DNA from: Aegilops tauschii subsp. strangulata
Lineage: Eukaryota > Streptophyta > Magnoliopsida > Poales > Poaceae
DNA: 64,000 nt
NCBI RefSeq assembly: GCF_002575655.3
Contig: NC_053037.3
Location: 207,268,243-207,332,242 of the forward strand
Direction of reading: 5' to 3'
Below are positions 32,440 through 42,131 of this stretch, one piece after another. The position numbers and the translations under genes were made by a program. Numbering within the stretch: the stretch's first letter is position 1; each line of letters opens with the position of its first letter. The notes beneath the pieces are model-generated. The model saw nothing but the letters and a program-made list of their open reading frames with translations, made no database searches and was not told where the DNA came from.

Positions 32440-32600
32440 CGTGGCAAATAAGACGAACTGTGCGAGCGATGTCGGAGACATGCATCAAGCACGAATCAGA
32501 TTTGAGTTGCGTGTGCGATACGTGGCAGATAGTTGATCCATCAGAGCTGTTTGTGATGGAATAAGCCGTGTGTGTTGCGGGCAAACGCTTGCTGGTGTAT
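32440..32600. repeat. CACTA-type subterminal repeats, cluster 4
   Basis: ACGAACTGTGCGAGCGATG, GTGTGCGATACGTGGCAGAT and GCTGTTTGTGATGGAATAAG, the same word set as clusters 2 and 3. Confidence 0.5.
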
Positions 32601-33015
32601 AACCTTAAATTTAACCAAAAAGTGTTAATGCATGTTAAAAAAATTGTATAGCTGGAAACTATGTTCAAATACGACTCCAACGATATAATCTATGGCGACA
32701 TGCATTCGTATTTTATTAGTTAAATCCTACTTATAAACCAGGATGAGGGTATAGTAGGTAATTAAATCGCAAACATTTTTTTATTAACTGTATGTGTACG
32801 TGTCCTCTCGTCCTCCTCTCGCTCGTCTTGTCACCCCGCTGATGCAGACGGCTTACAGCGCAAGCTTGCGCAGCGCGCGGGGGCATTCTTTTGGCCAAAC
32901 GGTGGCACCAATGAATCATCGGTGAGCCCGTTCCCACGCAACCTCATAGGTTCCTGCGCAAGCTTCCCGCCCGACTCAGTGAAATCCCCCAAAATCCCAA
33001 TGCTTACCGGCCTGC
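32601..33015. other. Spacer upstream of the coiled-coil ORF
   Basis: AT-rich then GC-rich; no ORF or repeat that I can support apart from likely promoter sequence close to 33016. Confidence 0.4.
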
Positions 33016-33023
33016 TATAAAAA
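33016..33023 (+). promoter_or_regulatory. TATA box of the coiled-coil ORF
   Basis: GCTATAAAAACCC lies 89 bp before the ATG at 33105 and is followed by a pyrimidine-rich leader typical of cereal 5' UTRs. Confidence 0.65.
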
Positions 33024-33104
33024 CCCTCACGGCCGGCGAGTCCTGCGTCGCATTTTCCCCTCCCTCCCTGTAGCTTATCTTGTCTGCTTCTCCCACAATC
33101 GCCA

Positions 33105-33857
33105 ATGGCACCGGTCCGTCATCGTCGCTCAGCCACTCCGCCGTCATCAGAGGACAGCTCCAGCTGGGAAGCTACACCGCGGCGGCGGCGTAGTCCCCGA
33201 CGTAGTGTAGTGCGCGTGGCGTCCCTGTTGGGTGTGCGCGGAACACCCACCACATGCTCCGCCGCCGCTGCCCGTCGGCAACTGTTGCTGACCGCCCTTG
33301 CCGCTACACCACCGTCGAAAGCCAGGGTCATCTCCTGCTCCGCCGCCGTGGCCCGAAGGCGGGAGGTGGCCGTCGTGGCCGCCACCCCACTGCCGGCTAC
33401 CGTGGCCATCACCCGCTCCGCCACCGCGGCCCGAAGGCGGGAGGTGGTGGTCGTGGCCGCCACCCCATCGTCGGCCACCATGGCCGCCAGCCCACCGTCG
33501 ACCGCCGGGATCATCACCCGCTCCGCCACCGCCGCCCGAAGGAGGGGGGCGGAGGTGGAGGCCCGCACGTGCGTCAGCGACCTTGCGCGCTACATCGAGT
33601 TCCTGCAGGAAGAGGAGGAGCGCCTCATCGAGCACGCAAAGAGCCTTACCGCAGCTGTGGCCGCAGCACACGCCGACGCAGAGGCGAGGAACCAGGAGAT
33701 CTATGAGCAGTCCGGCCGCTTCGAGAGGGATCGTCTGGAGCGGCAGTGGGCGTTCGATCTGGCGAGCGTCGCTGAACATGCAGCAGCGGCAGGCACCGTA
33801 TTGCATTTTTCCAGCTCGTCGGTAGGCTCCTCCTCCTCCTCCTCTGCCTCTTACTGA
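33105..33857 (+). CDS. Unknown Arg/Ala-rich protein with C-terminal coiled coil, 250 aa
   Basis: Intact frame from ATG (AATGGCACCGG context) to TGA. Residues 1-60 are basic and Ser/Pro-rich. Residues ~60-145 hold four imperfect copies of a ~20-residue repeat of the type RSATAARRREVVVVAATPSS. Residues ~150-225 form a likely coiled coil (DLARYIEFLQEEEERLIEHA ... RFERDRLERQWAFD). The end is a Ser run. It has a TATA box and leader, so it looks like a transcribed gene, but it is enclosed by CACTA-type repeats on both sides. No family recognised. GC-rich repeats can keep frames open by chance, so the first 145 residues are weaker evidence than the coiled coil. Confidence 0.5.
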   Translation: MAPVRHRRSATPPSSEDSSSWEATPRRRRSPRRSVVRVASLLGVRGTPTTCSAAAARRQLLLTALAATPPSKARVISCSAAVARRREVAVVAATPLPATVAITRSATAARRREVVVVAATPSSATMAASPPSTAGIITRSATAARRRGAEVEARTCVSDLARYIEFLQEEEERLIEHAKSLTAAVAAAHADAEARNQEIYEQSGRFERDRLERQWAFDLASVAEHAAAAGTVLHFSSSSVGSSSSSSASY

Positions 33858-34289
33858 GCGCGCTCGGCAGAGGAGAGGCTGCCGGATGTAGCACAAAGCC
33901 CCTTGGTGGTAGTAGTAGTATTTAGGGGCTATTTTGTTCAGTTCATCTGACTATAGATGTGTGGTCGAACTGTACAACATACTTAAAATTAGCTAGTATA
34001 TATAGTTGAACTAGCTATTTCAGTACGTGGTTGGCAACAATTGGGGAGAAGTTTGGTCGGTTCAGCTATCGAGTTGAACTGTTTGTATAAATTAAGAACA
34101 ACTGCTTAATCTATGAATGAAATCTATGCTTAATTACTGAATTTTAGTTGCAAAAATTACATAGTGCTAATGATTTCTAGCTGCATATTTTGACAAATCG
34201 CAGTGTTACAAGGATTGAAAAATGGCAACGTTACTAGATTAACAAATGTAAATCTTTCCAGTTTGACAAATGGCAACATACCCAATATG
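33858..34289. other. 3' flank of the coiled-coil ORF
   Basis: AT-rich; could contain the 3' UTR. Near 34190-34300 a word ACAAATGGCAACAT / ACAAATGTAAATCTT recurs. Nothing else seen. Confidence 0.35.
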
Positions 34290-34530
34290 ACAGATGCAAA
34301 TCTTACCAAATTGTTTGTACGTGGTTGCACACGGGTCATCCAGAACAACCCTTTGCGTTGAAGGGATGCACAAATCCTGCGCTGCTCTCACTTTGCATAC
34401 GGTTGTTCTATCTAAATCGTTTGTGATCAAGAGCTGCAGAAATCCTGCTCAGCACATTTTCTCTTGGCTTCCTGGGGAAGCTGTCGGTTTGCATACGGGT
34501 GTTCTAACTAAAATGTTTGCGATGAGTGTT
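34290..34530. repeat. CACTA-type subterminal repeats, cluster 5
   Basis: CTTTGCATACGGTTGTTCTA, AATCGTTTGTGATCAAGAGC and GTTTGCATACGGGTGTTCTA with AATGTTTGCGATGAG, as paired ACGGTTGTT/GTTTGCGATGAG units. Confidence 0.55.
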
Positions 34531-34830
34531 TTATATTTAAAAAGCGAATTAAACTGTGACTTGGGTGCCATTAATGGAGAGTACGCGAGCAAGGCGGGCG
34601 GCCATGGTAATCAAAGGGCTCGCTTCCCAGTGAGCCTGCGCAGCGTACAGCTCACACGCTTCCCGGTGAGCCCGCGCACTCGAGGACAACTTTCATGCCT
34701 CTCGGTCAGCCTGCGCACCGGACGACGCTCGCACGCCTCCCGTTCAGTCAAGGTCAAGCAGCTGTCTGCACGGCACCTCCTACAGCCATTAAAACCAAGA
34801 CACATGGCATGACATGAATGGTTAATAGAA

Positions 34831-34992
34831 TTTTGGATTTACTAGAATTTAAAAACCAGGCATCTCAATGTTTTGCCGGCAATCAACGGTGCCCCGGTGT
34901 TTGAAATTCATGCCCATTTCTTGCATGGGACCTAAGCATGCACCAAAGGACACAGATTTGATTTTTCAACCAATTTATATGCACAGGAGCAT
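34831..34992. repeat. 162-bp direct repeat, copy 1
   Basis: TTTTGGATTTACTAGAATTT to GGAGCAT, near-identical to 35319-35480 (two or three differences). A diverged relative lies at about 26505-26700. Confidence 0.9.
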
Positions 34993-35318
34993 GTGCATGT
35001 AGTTCAAATTTGAATTATGCACATAAAATGCATTGAAAACTCAGTTAATGCAAAAATGTCCAAATGAACCCCGAAAAATCACAAAAATTCACACAACACT
35101 CCTGTTGTTCTATGTTGACACGAGAAAAAAATTTGAAAGCAATAAGAGGCAATGGATATCGTTTCGTCCCCAAAGGTGGGACGTTCCCTACCGAAAACCA
35201 TCATGCTTGTTGTGAGAAGCATATACCCAAACCTGCCCCAAATGGGAGAAAAATTTGTACCATGGCATGTTGATGCCGCTCCATGATAGCATGCCAAGTT
35301 TCATGAATTTCAGACGAG

Positions 35319-35480
35319 TTTTGGATTTACTAGAATTTAAAAACCAGGCATCTCAATGTTTTGCCGGCAATCAATGGTGCCCCGGTGTTTGAAATTCATG
35401 CCCATTTCTTGCATGGGACCTAAGCATGCACCCAAGGACACAGATTTGATTTTTCAACCAATTTATATGCACTGGAGCAT
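35319..35480. repeat. 162-bp direct repeat, copy 2
   Basis: Same sequence as 34831-34992. The 326 bp between the copies is unrelated to them and has no recognisable gene. Confidence 0.9.
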
Positions 35481-35506
35481 ATGGTGCACACACTGAACAA
35501 GACCAA

Positions 35507-35887
35507 TTGTGTGCACAAAGCGTTGGTAAAAAGTCTTATTTTAATGTTGATGCTCATAAACTATATATATCTTCAACGATATGTTACAATTGTTTTTTAT
35601 TCTATGTGTCAACAGAAATTGCCCCTGTAGCCGTTCCTGGATCGATTTCCCAGTGTGGTCAAATTACACTTGTGCCTGCTAATAACGCCAAAGTGATTGC
35701 AAGGTACTGCATTTCCCGCAAAAATGGAACCATTCGAATTAACAAGTTCTTGCTTCTCGTGGCAATGCATCCATATTGGAAAATTGGAGACACTGTTCTA
35801 CTCCTGCTCTACCAAGGCACAGGAGGGCTCTTCCTTTTCATTGACGAGATGCCGAGTCGCCGTGATCAAGCTGCTTCCAGTGGATAG
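35507..35887 (+). pseudogene. Possible B3-like ORF fragment
   Basis: A 126-codon frame; the ordered part reads SQCGQITLVPANNAKVIARY, RKNGTIRINKFLLLVAMHPY and WKIGDTVLLLLYQGTGGLFLFIDEMP. The order of a basic strand, a short helix (KFLLLVAMHPYWKIGD) and a strand rich in hydrophobics resembles the second half of a plant B3 domain, but this is weak. The N-terminal 35 residues look like read-through of non-coding sequence; a splice acceptor may lie near 35610. Lies inside the CACTA-like block. Confidence 0.3.
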
Positions 35888-36149
35888 TTGTGGTTGTTGG
35901 CCCTCAACCTCTTAAAATGTGCTAGTTGTTACTATATATGTTAAGTATGTAGATATGGACCATATGGCTGTTGGCCCTTAGCCTCTTAAAATGTGATAGT
36001 TGTTACTATGTTATGTATGTAGATATGGACCATATGGTTGTCAAAACCGTGTTACGAAGATCCTCCTTTTGTCGAATAGTGTAACCACTATATATATGTT
36101 ACTCAAATGCTGTTACCCAAGTTCATAAATTTCCATGGAAAGTATTAGT
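35888..36149. other. Spacer with a short tandem duplication
   Basis: GTTGGCCCTYARCCTCTTAA-AATGTG...TAGTTGTTACTATRT appears twice, near 35894 and 35970. No gene. Confidence 0.5.
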
Positions 36150-36600
36150 ATCGTACACAGTTCATTGAGTTTAAGCATGTGGCCGATGTCTAGAAGGCAT
36201 TTGCATATTAACTGTCCATATTGCAAATTCACACACATGTTCACATAAGGAAACATATGTGTAACATACTAATCATCGCACACGAGTACTCGCAGACGCA
36301 TCGTGTGCGGTACTGCCACCGCAAGCAACTAGTTTGCATTTTTCAAAGTTTTTTGTACACACAGAATCACACACGAAGTAACTGTATTGACCATCAGTGT
36401 TGTAATTTCTCATCGCAAACAGTTCATCCGAGTCGGCTATTTGCCACGTATCACACACATCTTGTTTGCACGACTCGTTTGTGTTCTTTTGGCTCATCGC
36501 AAACGGTTCATCCATGTGAACTGTATGCTGCATATCACACACATCTTGTTAAGTTGAACCGTTTCTGTTGTGTTCCCTAATCGAAAACAGTTCGTCCGAG
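36150..36600. repeat. CACTA-type subterminal repeats, cluster 6 (inverted)
   Basis: TCATCGCAAACAGTTCATCC, TCGCAAACGGTTCATCCATG and GCATATCACACACATCTTGT, i.e. the reverse complement of the cluster 3 words. Confidence 0.65.
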
Positions 36601-36790
36601 TTCGTGCTCCCTCTTTCCCGTGTCCCTCTTTAAAGTGGAGAACGTGCCCCTTCATCAAGCAGTGGGCGCGTGTCCAAGAACCTTTCTTTGGGCGTGCGTT
36701 CCCATATCACACACATCTTCGCTCACTCTTATACCACCGTGCTCCCTCTTTCCCGTGTCCAAGAACCTTTCTTTGGGCCGGAACTTGGTT
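36601..36790. repeat. Scrambled junction with templated micro-duplications
   Basis: The stretch CGTGCTCCCTCTTTCCCGTG occurs at 36603 and about 36739; CAAGAACCTTTCTTTGGGC at about 36674 and 36760; CATATCACACACATCTT at about 36535 and 36703. The block TTTAAAGTGGAGAACGTGCC (about 36632) copies part of the antisense B3 ORF at about 37676. It marks the join between the CACTA-like block and element E. Confidence 0.75.
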
Positions 36791-37515
36791 GTAGTGCGAT
36801 GGAAAGGGAACAAACAAAGGGCCTAATCCTACTTTGCCCCTACCTCCGCCAAGGGCGTGAGTGTAGTCGGGCTATAGAACGGGAGGACGACAAGGTCTGT
36901 TGCCGGGTGACGATGTTTATTTTAAGATAACAAGGATTCGCTCCTTGGTGTGGGCCTCGCTCGCGCAGAAAAAAAACCCGGCAAACACCCCTTTTCTTCA
37001 TTAATACGTTGTTAACAAGTACAATTCATATGGAATGAGAGCTTGAGCAAGGGGATTACAAGGTTTAAATCTGACAAGTGCCCGCAGGCTTAAAAACTAA
37101 AAAAGGATAAGATGCCCGTGATCCCTTTCTTGTCCCTCTCCTCAGGTAGCAGATTAGGATAAGTAGGAGGGCAAAAGGAGTGCCTAGGCGAGGTACGAGC
37201 AGCAGAAGACACCAAGAGGAGGCTGGTGATGACAGTGCCGGGGAAGAAGTCGAAAGATGAGGCAGCGGGCCGGCAATACGCGACGAAGGCGTTGGTGCCA
37301 TCGTACTCCGAGTTGACAGCCCGCCACCCGCCTTCTTCGTCTTCTCCGCCTTCCAGCGCCAGCCGCTAGAGGCAGCAGCCCCGAGAAGTTCAAGGAGCTG
37401 GCTCGAGGAGCCGCTGCCAAGAACCACCCCGCCCCGGCAGGCCGTTCTTTTGAGGAGAAGGCCAGGTGTAGATGGTGCTGCTGCCGGCGTCGCCTAGGGA
37501 TGGGGTGTCCGACAC

Positions 37516-38184
37516 CTAGTCGGACCCGTCCCTGTCATCCTCCCCACTGGTCCCCTCCTCGCCGCCATCTCTCGAGGAGGAGCTCTCGTCATCTGTCGAG
37601 CTCTCCGTGCAGCACCCTAACCTGATTCCTGAGCGCCCGAAGACCTTGACGGAGAGCATGTCGCTCTCCACTAATTTAAAGTGGAGAACGTGCCCCTTCA
37701 TCAAGAAGTGGGCGCGTGCGAATGTTTTCCAACCCCAACGGAGGAGCATTACATGAGGGGCGGGGAACCTTGTGTTCGCCCACATGTTGCCACTGCAACA
37801 CCCCTTCATGTGAAGTCTCAACCTCAGTGGCTGGTCAATCTCCAGTACCCTCGCAAACGCCTCGGGAAGACGAAGGCGGCTGCGCAGCGGCTCACACAAC
37901 TGCAGGATGAACTCCAGCGCCGTGTCCCCGACATGGCTGCTTGACGAAGCACGAGGGGATGGTGGAGGAGATGGTGACGGAGACGATGACGACGCGGGTG
38001 TCCCCCTGCCGCGCCCACCTCTGCCTCGACCGCCTCGCCGACCGCGGCCCCGTCCGCTGCCTCTGCCTTGAGCATGGCCTTCATCTTGGGCGTCCGGCTC
38101 TTCCTTCACCGCCGCAGCTCTCTTGCGGGAGGAAGACCTGGTCGCCTCCACGAAAGGACAGCTACGACCGCACCCTCTCGCCAT
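37516..38184 (-). CDS. Antisense ORF of element E encoding a B3-type DNA-binding protein, 222 aa
   Basis: Intact frame from ATG (38184) to TAG, opposite to the element. Residues ~37-62 are an RGRG-rich basic stretch, likely to bind nucleic acid or act in nuclear entry; ~63-85 are Ser/Pro-rich. Residues ~90-185 (LEFILQLCEPLRSRLRLPEA ... WGWKTFARAHFLMKGHVLHF, SVKVFG) follow the plant B3 fold pattern: LP-x-x-F-A start, G-W-x-x-F-A helix, GH-x-LxF strand and a final VKVF strand. The C-terminus is acidic (DDESSSSRDGGEEG). A TATA box stands 66 bp upstream. By family knowledge it would be a DNA-binding regulator. Whether it regulates the element or is a captured host gene cannot be told from the sequence. 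Confidence 0.6.
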   Translation of the reverse strand: MARGCGRSCPFVEATRSSSRKRAAAVKEEPDAQDEGHAQGRGSGRGRGRRGGRGRGGRGRGTPASSSSPSPSPPPSPRASSSSHVGDTALEFILQLCEPLRSRLRLPEAFARVLEIDQPLRLRLHMKGCCSGNMWANTRFPAPHVMLLRWGWKTFARAHFLMKGHVLHFKLVESDMLSVKVFGRSGIRLGCCTESSTDDESSSSRDGGEEGTSGEDDRDGSD

Positions 38185-38249
38185 GACAAGGGAAGGAAAG
38201 GGATCAAACTGGACGAGGATGGATGCAGGAAGGCGCTGTCCCTCTCCCC

Positions 38250-38257
38250 ATTTTATA
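38250..38257 (-). promoter_or_regulatory. TATA box for the antisense B3 ORF
   Basis: Minus strand CCCCCTATAAAATGGGG, 66 bp before the ATG. It shows that the ORF is meant to be transcribed on its own, against the element. Confidence 0.65.
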
Positions 38258-38285
38258 GGGGGACGGGGCCAGGCAAGCCTAAGGG

Positions 38286-38789
38286 CGGCCGCCCCAATCA
38301 GCCAATCTAGCCGCCAGGGGCGCGAGGAAACAGGACCGACCCGCTACTCCAATCAATAGCGCCGGCCCCCCGCCCCGGCGTTAAAACCCGTGCCCTCTGT
38401 GTCCACCGCCTGCCCTCCCCGAGGCATGGGGGACACGTGCCGGGCGAGCCAGGATTCAGATGACAAGTGGAACGGCCGTTTTGTGCCCCGCAATCGTGGG
38501 GCACGGATGCCATGATGGCCACAACCCGAATCCACCTAGTAAATGAGCTGCGCCCCTGCGACTTCCTCTATTTTTATGGGGGGGGGGGACGCGGGTTGCC
38601 TCTTTACTACTAAAACCGCGGGGTGACGCAAGCATGCTGCGGTCGCTCCACGCACGATCCCCACGTCATGCATTCAACACGGGTCATGGGGAAGTGCAAC
38701 TGGCGAGGAAAGTTACTGCGGTAAAACTCAGCCCCGTGTGCCCGCGCACCGTTCCGGGCCTAGCCCAACAACGCGTCGTGCTTATGTGT
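38286..38789. other. GC-rich spacer between the antisense promoter and the 3' LTR
   Basis: Upstream region of the antisense gene. A G run lies at 38580-38589. Long frames on both strands are GC-driven; nothing supported. Confidence 0.5.
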
Positions 38790-38809
38790 GGCCCAGGCCC
38801 GGGGGCTCC
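38790..38809 (+). other. Purine/G-rich tract before the E LTR
   Basis: GGCCCAGGCCCGGGGGCTCC immediately precedes TGTCGGTG. In element C the comparable block (reverse strand) is GGCCCAGGGGCTTC before TGTCGGGG, which helps place both as 3' LTR borders. Confidence 0.55.
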
Positions 38810-39983
38810 TGTCGGTGTACAAAAGTAGGGGCCCTTCTTTGTACCCCTTTACTTGTGCACGGGCAGTCGGAGCCGCGCCTGCGGCCACACTCAGCGGGGC
38901 AGAGGAAGGAAGCGAAAGTACAAGACCACCAGAGCAGCGCTCCAACTAGGGGCGCAGAGGATGAGGCAACAAGGTAGACTTCCCCCGGCAAGACCATTGC
39001 TGGGGCGGCCTACGCAGCCCCGGCAAGAGCCTTGCCGGGGCAACTTACCCAATGCCAGCAAGGCCACCCCCCTTGAGCCTGAGAGTTCCGACACCATCGA
39101 CAAACATTGGAACCAAGGCTCGGGAGGGGCCTGCGTAGTGACATGCAGATCTTTGTGAAGACAAAGGGCTTGCGAGGCCTAGATAGGAACCAGAGAACAA
39201 GACAACAGCGAGGCCCCTTGCCGAGGATGCCCGCGAGGCCCCGGCAAGGCTCCTGCCGAAGATACCCACGAAGCCCCGGCAAGACTCTTGCCGAGGGCGC
39301 CCGCAAGGCCCCGGCAAGACCCTTGCCGGGAATATCAGCAAGACCGCGGCAAGACCTTGCCGCCCCGTCGCCGCCCCAGCTCAGCGGTCGACCCACCAAC
39401 GAAGCAAGTACCCACGTGGCAGTACATGGCTCCTAAGCCAACTAGTCAAGCACCTGCGTGGTGGCATGCATATCTTCGTGAAGACCCTGCCACCACACCA
39501 GCTCAGCAGCCTGCCAGCCTACATGGCCCTCCATGCCTCGTTGGCCTGGACGCGTGTCGGAGGAAGGCGAAGTGGCGACGGACGGGACGGGCTTCCTTGC
39601 CGTCCCCGATAAAGCAAGAGGACACCTAAGTAGCGCATTTAATGTGTTTTGTCCTATGATGTCAGGCGATAAGCTTAAACACTGTACATACTTTCCACCT
39701 CCTTTGTGCCACTATGGCGACCCCTTTTACCTATAAAAGGAGGCCCGAGGCGTACTGAGGAAGGATTCGGACCTTTTGGACGACGCACGCACCGTAGCTA
39801 GTTCAAGAGCTTAAGAATGCTCAAATACACACCAAAGCGGGACTAGGGTATTACGCATCTTCGCGGCCCGAAACTGGGTAAAATCTTCTCGTGCTAACTA
39901 CTAGACCTACTATTTGCACAACCTCGCGCCCGCCAACCGCAGAAGGGATCCTTGTGATCCCATAGGTGTCGTTTCCCCCGACA
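38810..39983 (+). repeat. 3' LTR of element E (1174 bp)
   Basis: TGTCGGTGTACAAAAGTAGG to TTCCCCCGACA, with imperfect inverted ends TGTCGG/CCGACA. A TATA-like CCTATAAAAGGAGG lies at 39731-39742. The middle (38960-39400) is rich in short degenerate GGCAAGACCCTTGCCGGGG repeats. Right target duplication would be CTGGC (39984-39988); the left one is lost. Confidence 0.75.
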
Positions 39984-41063
39984 CTGGCGTACCGCAAAAT
40001 GGAGGAAAAAGACTTCTCTTGGACCTCCTACAGCCGAAATGGGGTCCTGTTGATCGGGAGGGGTGTGGCGTACCGCAAAGCGGGGGAAACAAACTTGTGT
40101 TGGAGCTCTACGGTCGAAACGGGGGTCCTGTTCATCATGGGGGGTGTGGCGTACCGCAAAACGGGACTCCACGGGATACTGTTCATCTCCACTGTCAACC
40201 TCCTCCAGCCTCCACGGGCTACTATTCATCCACCATCGACCTCCTCCAGCCTCCACCTGCGACTGTTCATCCACGGGCTCCTGTTCATCCAGCCTCCACC
40301 GCTCCTCCACCGGCTACTGTTCAATCAGCCCTCTCCACGGGGTCCTGTTCAACCACCCCTCCAGGGGCTATTGTTCATCCAACCCTCCACCGGCTACTGT
40401 TCAACCAGCCCTCCATGGGGTACTGTTCATCCAGCCCTCAAAGGGGTCCTGTTCATCCACCTCCAACCGTCTCGATTGATCGGGGACCTGTTCATCCAGC
40501 AGTAGCGGCCTCTACTACCACGGAGTCCTGTTCGTCCAACCCCCCACCGGGAACTGTTCATCCAAACCCCCAACAATGCTCACTGTTCATCAAGAGGCAG
40601 CATCGATCGACTTCAGTTAGCAGCAGTAGCGAAGGAATCGCTCGATTGGGTTCAGTTAACAACCATCAATCCATCGCTCGGGTTCAGTAATGTGTAGCCT
40701 GCAGTGCAATCGCTCGGGTTCAGTTAGAGCCCAACACCTTGCACCCACACGCGTACGTGTACGAGAGAAACGCGCATTGCTGCCCCCCCGACCACCCACC
40801 GTAACCGGGAACTCCCCGATATTTTCCTCGCCCTCGCTTCTACAACGGTTTTTTTCCGTCATGGACGGCCCAAAGAATGTCATGCAACTGCGTCTCCGGC
40901 CTGCCCAGGACGAAAAGACCATTTTCTGTCATGAATTTTTGTCATAGAAGTAGGAGCCCACCACATCTATGATGATACCGGGTTTTGTCACAATTATCGT
41001 CATAAGCATGACAGAAAAAAATTCGTTCGGCCCAAAATGTCACGGATGTGTCTTTTTTTAGTG
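39984..41063 (+). mobile_element. Right end of a CACTA transposon
   Basis: Ends GATGTGTCTTTTTTTAGTG at 41063, the inverted CACTA terminus (CACTAAAAAAAGACACATCC on the other strand), followed by TAA as candidate 3-bp target duplication. Subterminal sequence has repeated TGTCAT/ATGACA words (GTCATAGAAGTAGG, GTCATAAGCATGACAG). It resembles Triticeae Jorge from memory. Element E is inserted at its left; the left CACTA end was not found. Confidence 0.65.
40168..40600 (+). repeat. Short tandem repeat of GGGCTACTGTTCATCCA type
   Basis: About 15 imperfect copies of a 20-40 bp unit, (C)GGGGTACTGTTCATCCAGCC with CCTCCAC spacers. Frames across it are artefacts. Three copies of GTGTGGCGTACCGCAAA-type sequence precede it (39986, 40061, 40144). 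Confidence 0.85.
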
Positions 41064-42116
41064 TAACGGGATCACCTTACGACGCTAAATTATTCCTAAT
41101 AAAAACCACGGCGCTCGCAGGAGCGCTGGCCGTGCGCCATGAGTGCCGTGGTAGTCATGGGTGGACACGATCACCTATGGGGCCATGAGCCCCTTCGTGG
41201 TTCAGCAAAGGGGATATCACGTTGCACAAAGAGCGGAGGCCATGAGACAGTGCGACAACGATGACACTGGTGGTTTTTACCCAGGTTCGGGCCGCCGTGA
41301 GGCGTAAAACCCTACTCCTGCTTTAGTGGATTGGGTGGAGGAACACGACGAACACGCATCGCTCGAGCCTGGCAAGGTGGCCTCTGGAAGAGTAGTTACG
41401 CGCGTACAAGTGCGAGGGGTCCGAATCCCTTTCTAGGTGGCCTTGGACCTCCTTTTATAGCTTAAGGGGTAACCACAGTGGCAAAACAATCTTTATCTAG
41501 TGATTAGATAGCTAACAGTACTATCATACCTAACTCTGATAGTTAGGACAAAGTGCATTAAATGCACTACTAGGTGTCATGTGGAGGGTGAAGCCCGGCA
41601 AGCCTGCCGGCTGCCGTGCCGCTTAATCCTCTTCTGCTTATCTGTTCGACATGCCTTTGGACGGGTGTCATGTGATTGTAATCTATCTTCCAACGGGCCA
41701 CCACGTGCTTAGTGGAGGCCATTTAATCATCTGGGAGCTCGACACTACATTGACAAGTGATTTGCGTTGCTATGCGGTGGAGCGGTGGTGCCTTGGCGGG
41801 ATTTCCTGCCCTTGGCGGTCCCGACAAGCCTACCGGTGCAATCTTGGACTCGTCCCTGGGGCGGCCTTGACCTGGCCGGGCTCTCCTGCCCAGCAAGGGA
41901 GGCCTTCCCAAGGTAATGCCTTGTTGTCTTGTATGCTAACTTGGTCTTCCTGATCCGCTCCTTGATCTCACAAAGAGTGGTTTCTCTGGCTTGGCCTTGC
42001 TTTATATGCTTGTTGAGGTAGTCATTCCATCGTCAAGCCTTGGCTGCCGGGGAGGAGGCTTTTTCGTCCGTGCACAACTCAGGGGAAACACACAACCCTG
42101 TTTGTGTACCCCGACA
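41064..42116 (-). repeat. 3' LTR of element C (minus orientation; left edge uncertain)
   Basis: On the minus strand it starts TGTCGGGGTACACAAACAGG at 42116 right after a purine-rich tract, has a TATAAAAGG box at 41459-41453 and a typical U5-like word GGCCCGAACCTGGGTAAAAA near 41275-41295. I could not find a clear CA end with target duplication; the sequence runs to the CACTA end at 41063, so the true edge lies somewhere between about 41064 and 41260. Confidence 0.6.
41453..41459 (-). promoter_or_regulatory. TATA box in the element C LTR
   Basis: Minus strand GCTATAAAAGGAGGTCC, about 660 bp into the LTR. Confidence 0.6.
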
Positions 42117-42131
42117 GAAGCCCCTGGGCCT
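42117..42131 (-). other. Purine-rich tract of element C
   Basis: Minus strand AGGCCCAGGGGCTTC directly before the LTR start, so the interior of element C lies to the right. Confidence 0.5.

Larger units (their letters stand above)
36791..39983 (+). mobile_element. Element E: 3' end of a Tat-like Ty3/gypsy element
   Basis: Plus-oriented 3' fragment: non-coding remainder, an antisense ORF with its own TATA (38257-37516), a purine-rich tract and an LTR (38810-39983). No gag or pol remains; the left part was lost at the scrambled junction. Antisense extra ORFs between pol and the 3' LTR are known from the Tat lineage (Grande/Retand relatives), which is the basis for the assignment. Confidence 0.6.

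Noticed and set aside
32110..32680. ORFs on both strands in the GAGCAGAGCG repeat region
   Set aside because: Frames follow a degenerate short repeat and have no domain.
34831..35480. Two 162-bp repeats as LTRs of a small element
   Set aside because: No TG...CA ends, primer site or target duplication, and a diverged third copy lies at 26505; better seen as internal CACTA-type repeats.
39010..39629. ORFs on both strands inside the E LTR
   Set aside because: Caused by degenerate GGCAAGACCCTTGCCGGGG repeats within an LTR.
39914..40690. 258-codon Pro/His-rich ORF
   Set aside because: It is the translation of the CTGTTCATCC tandem repeat.
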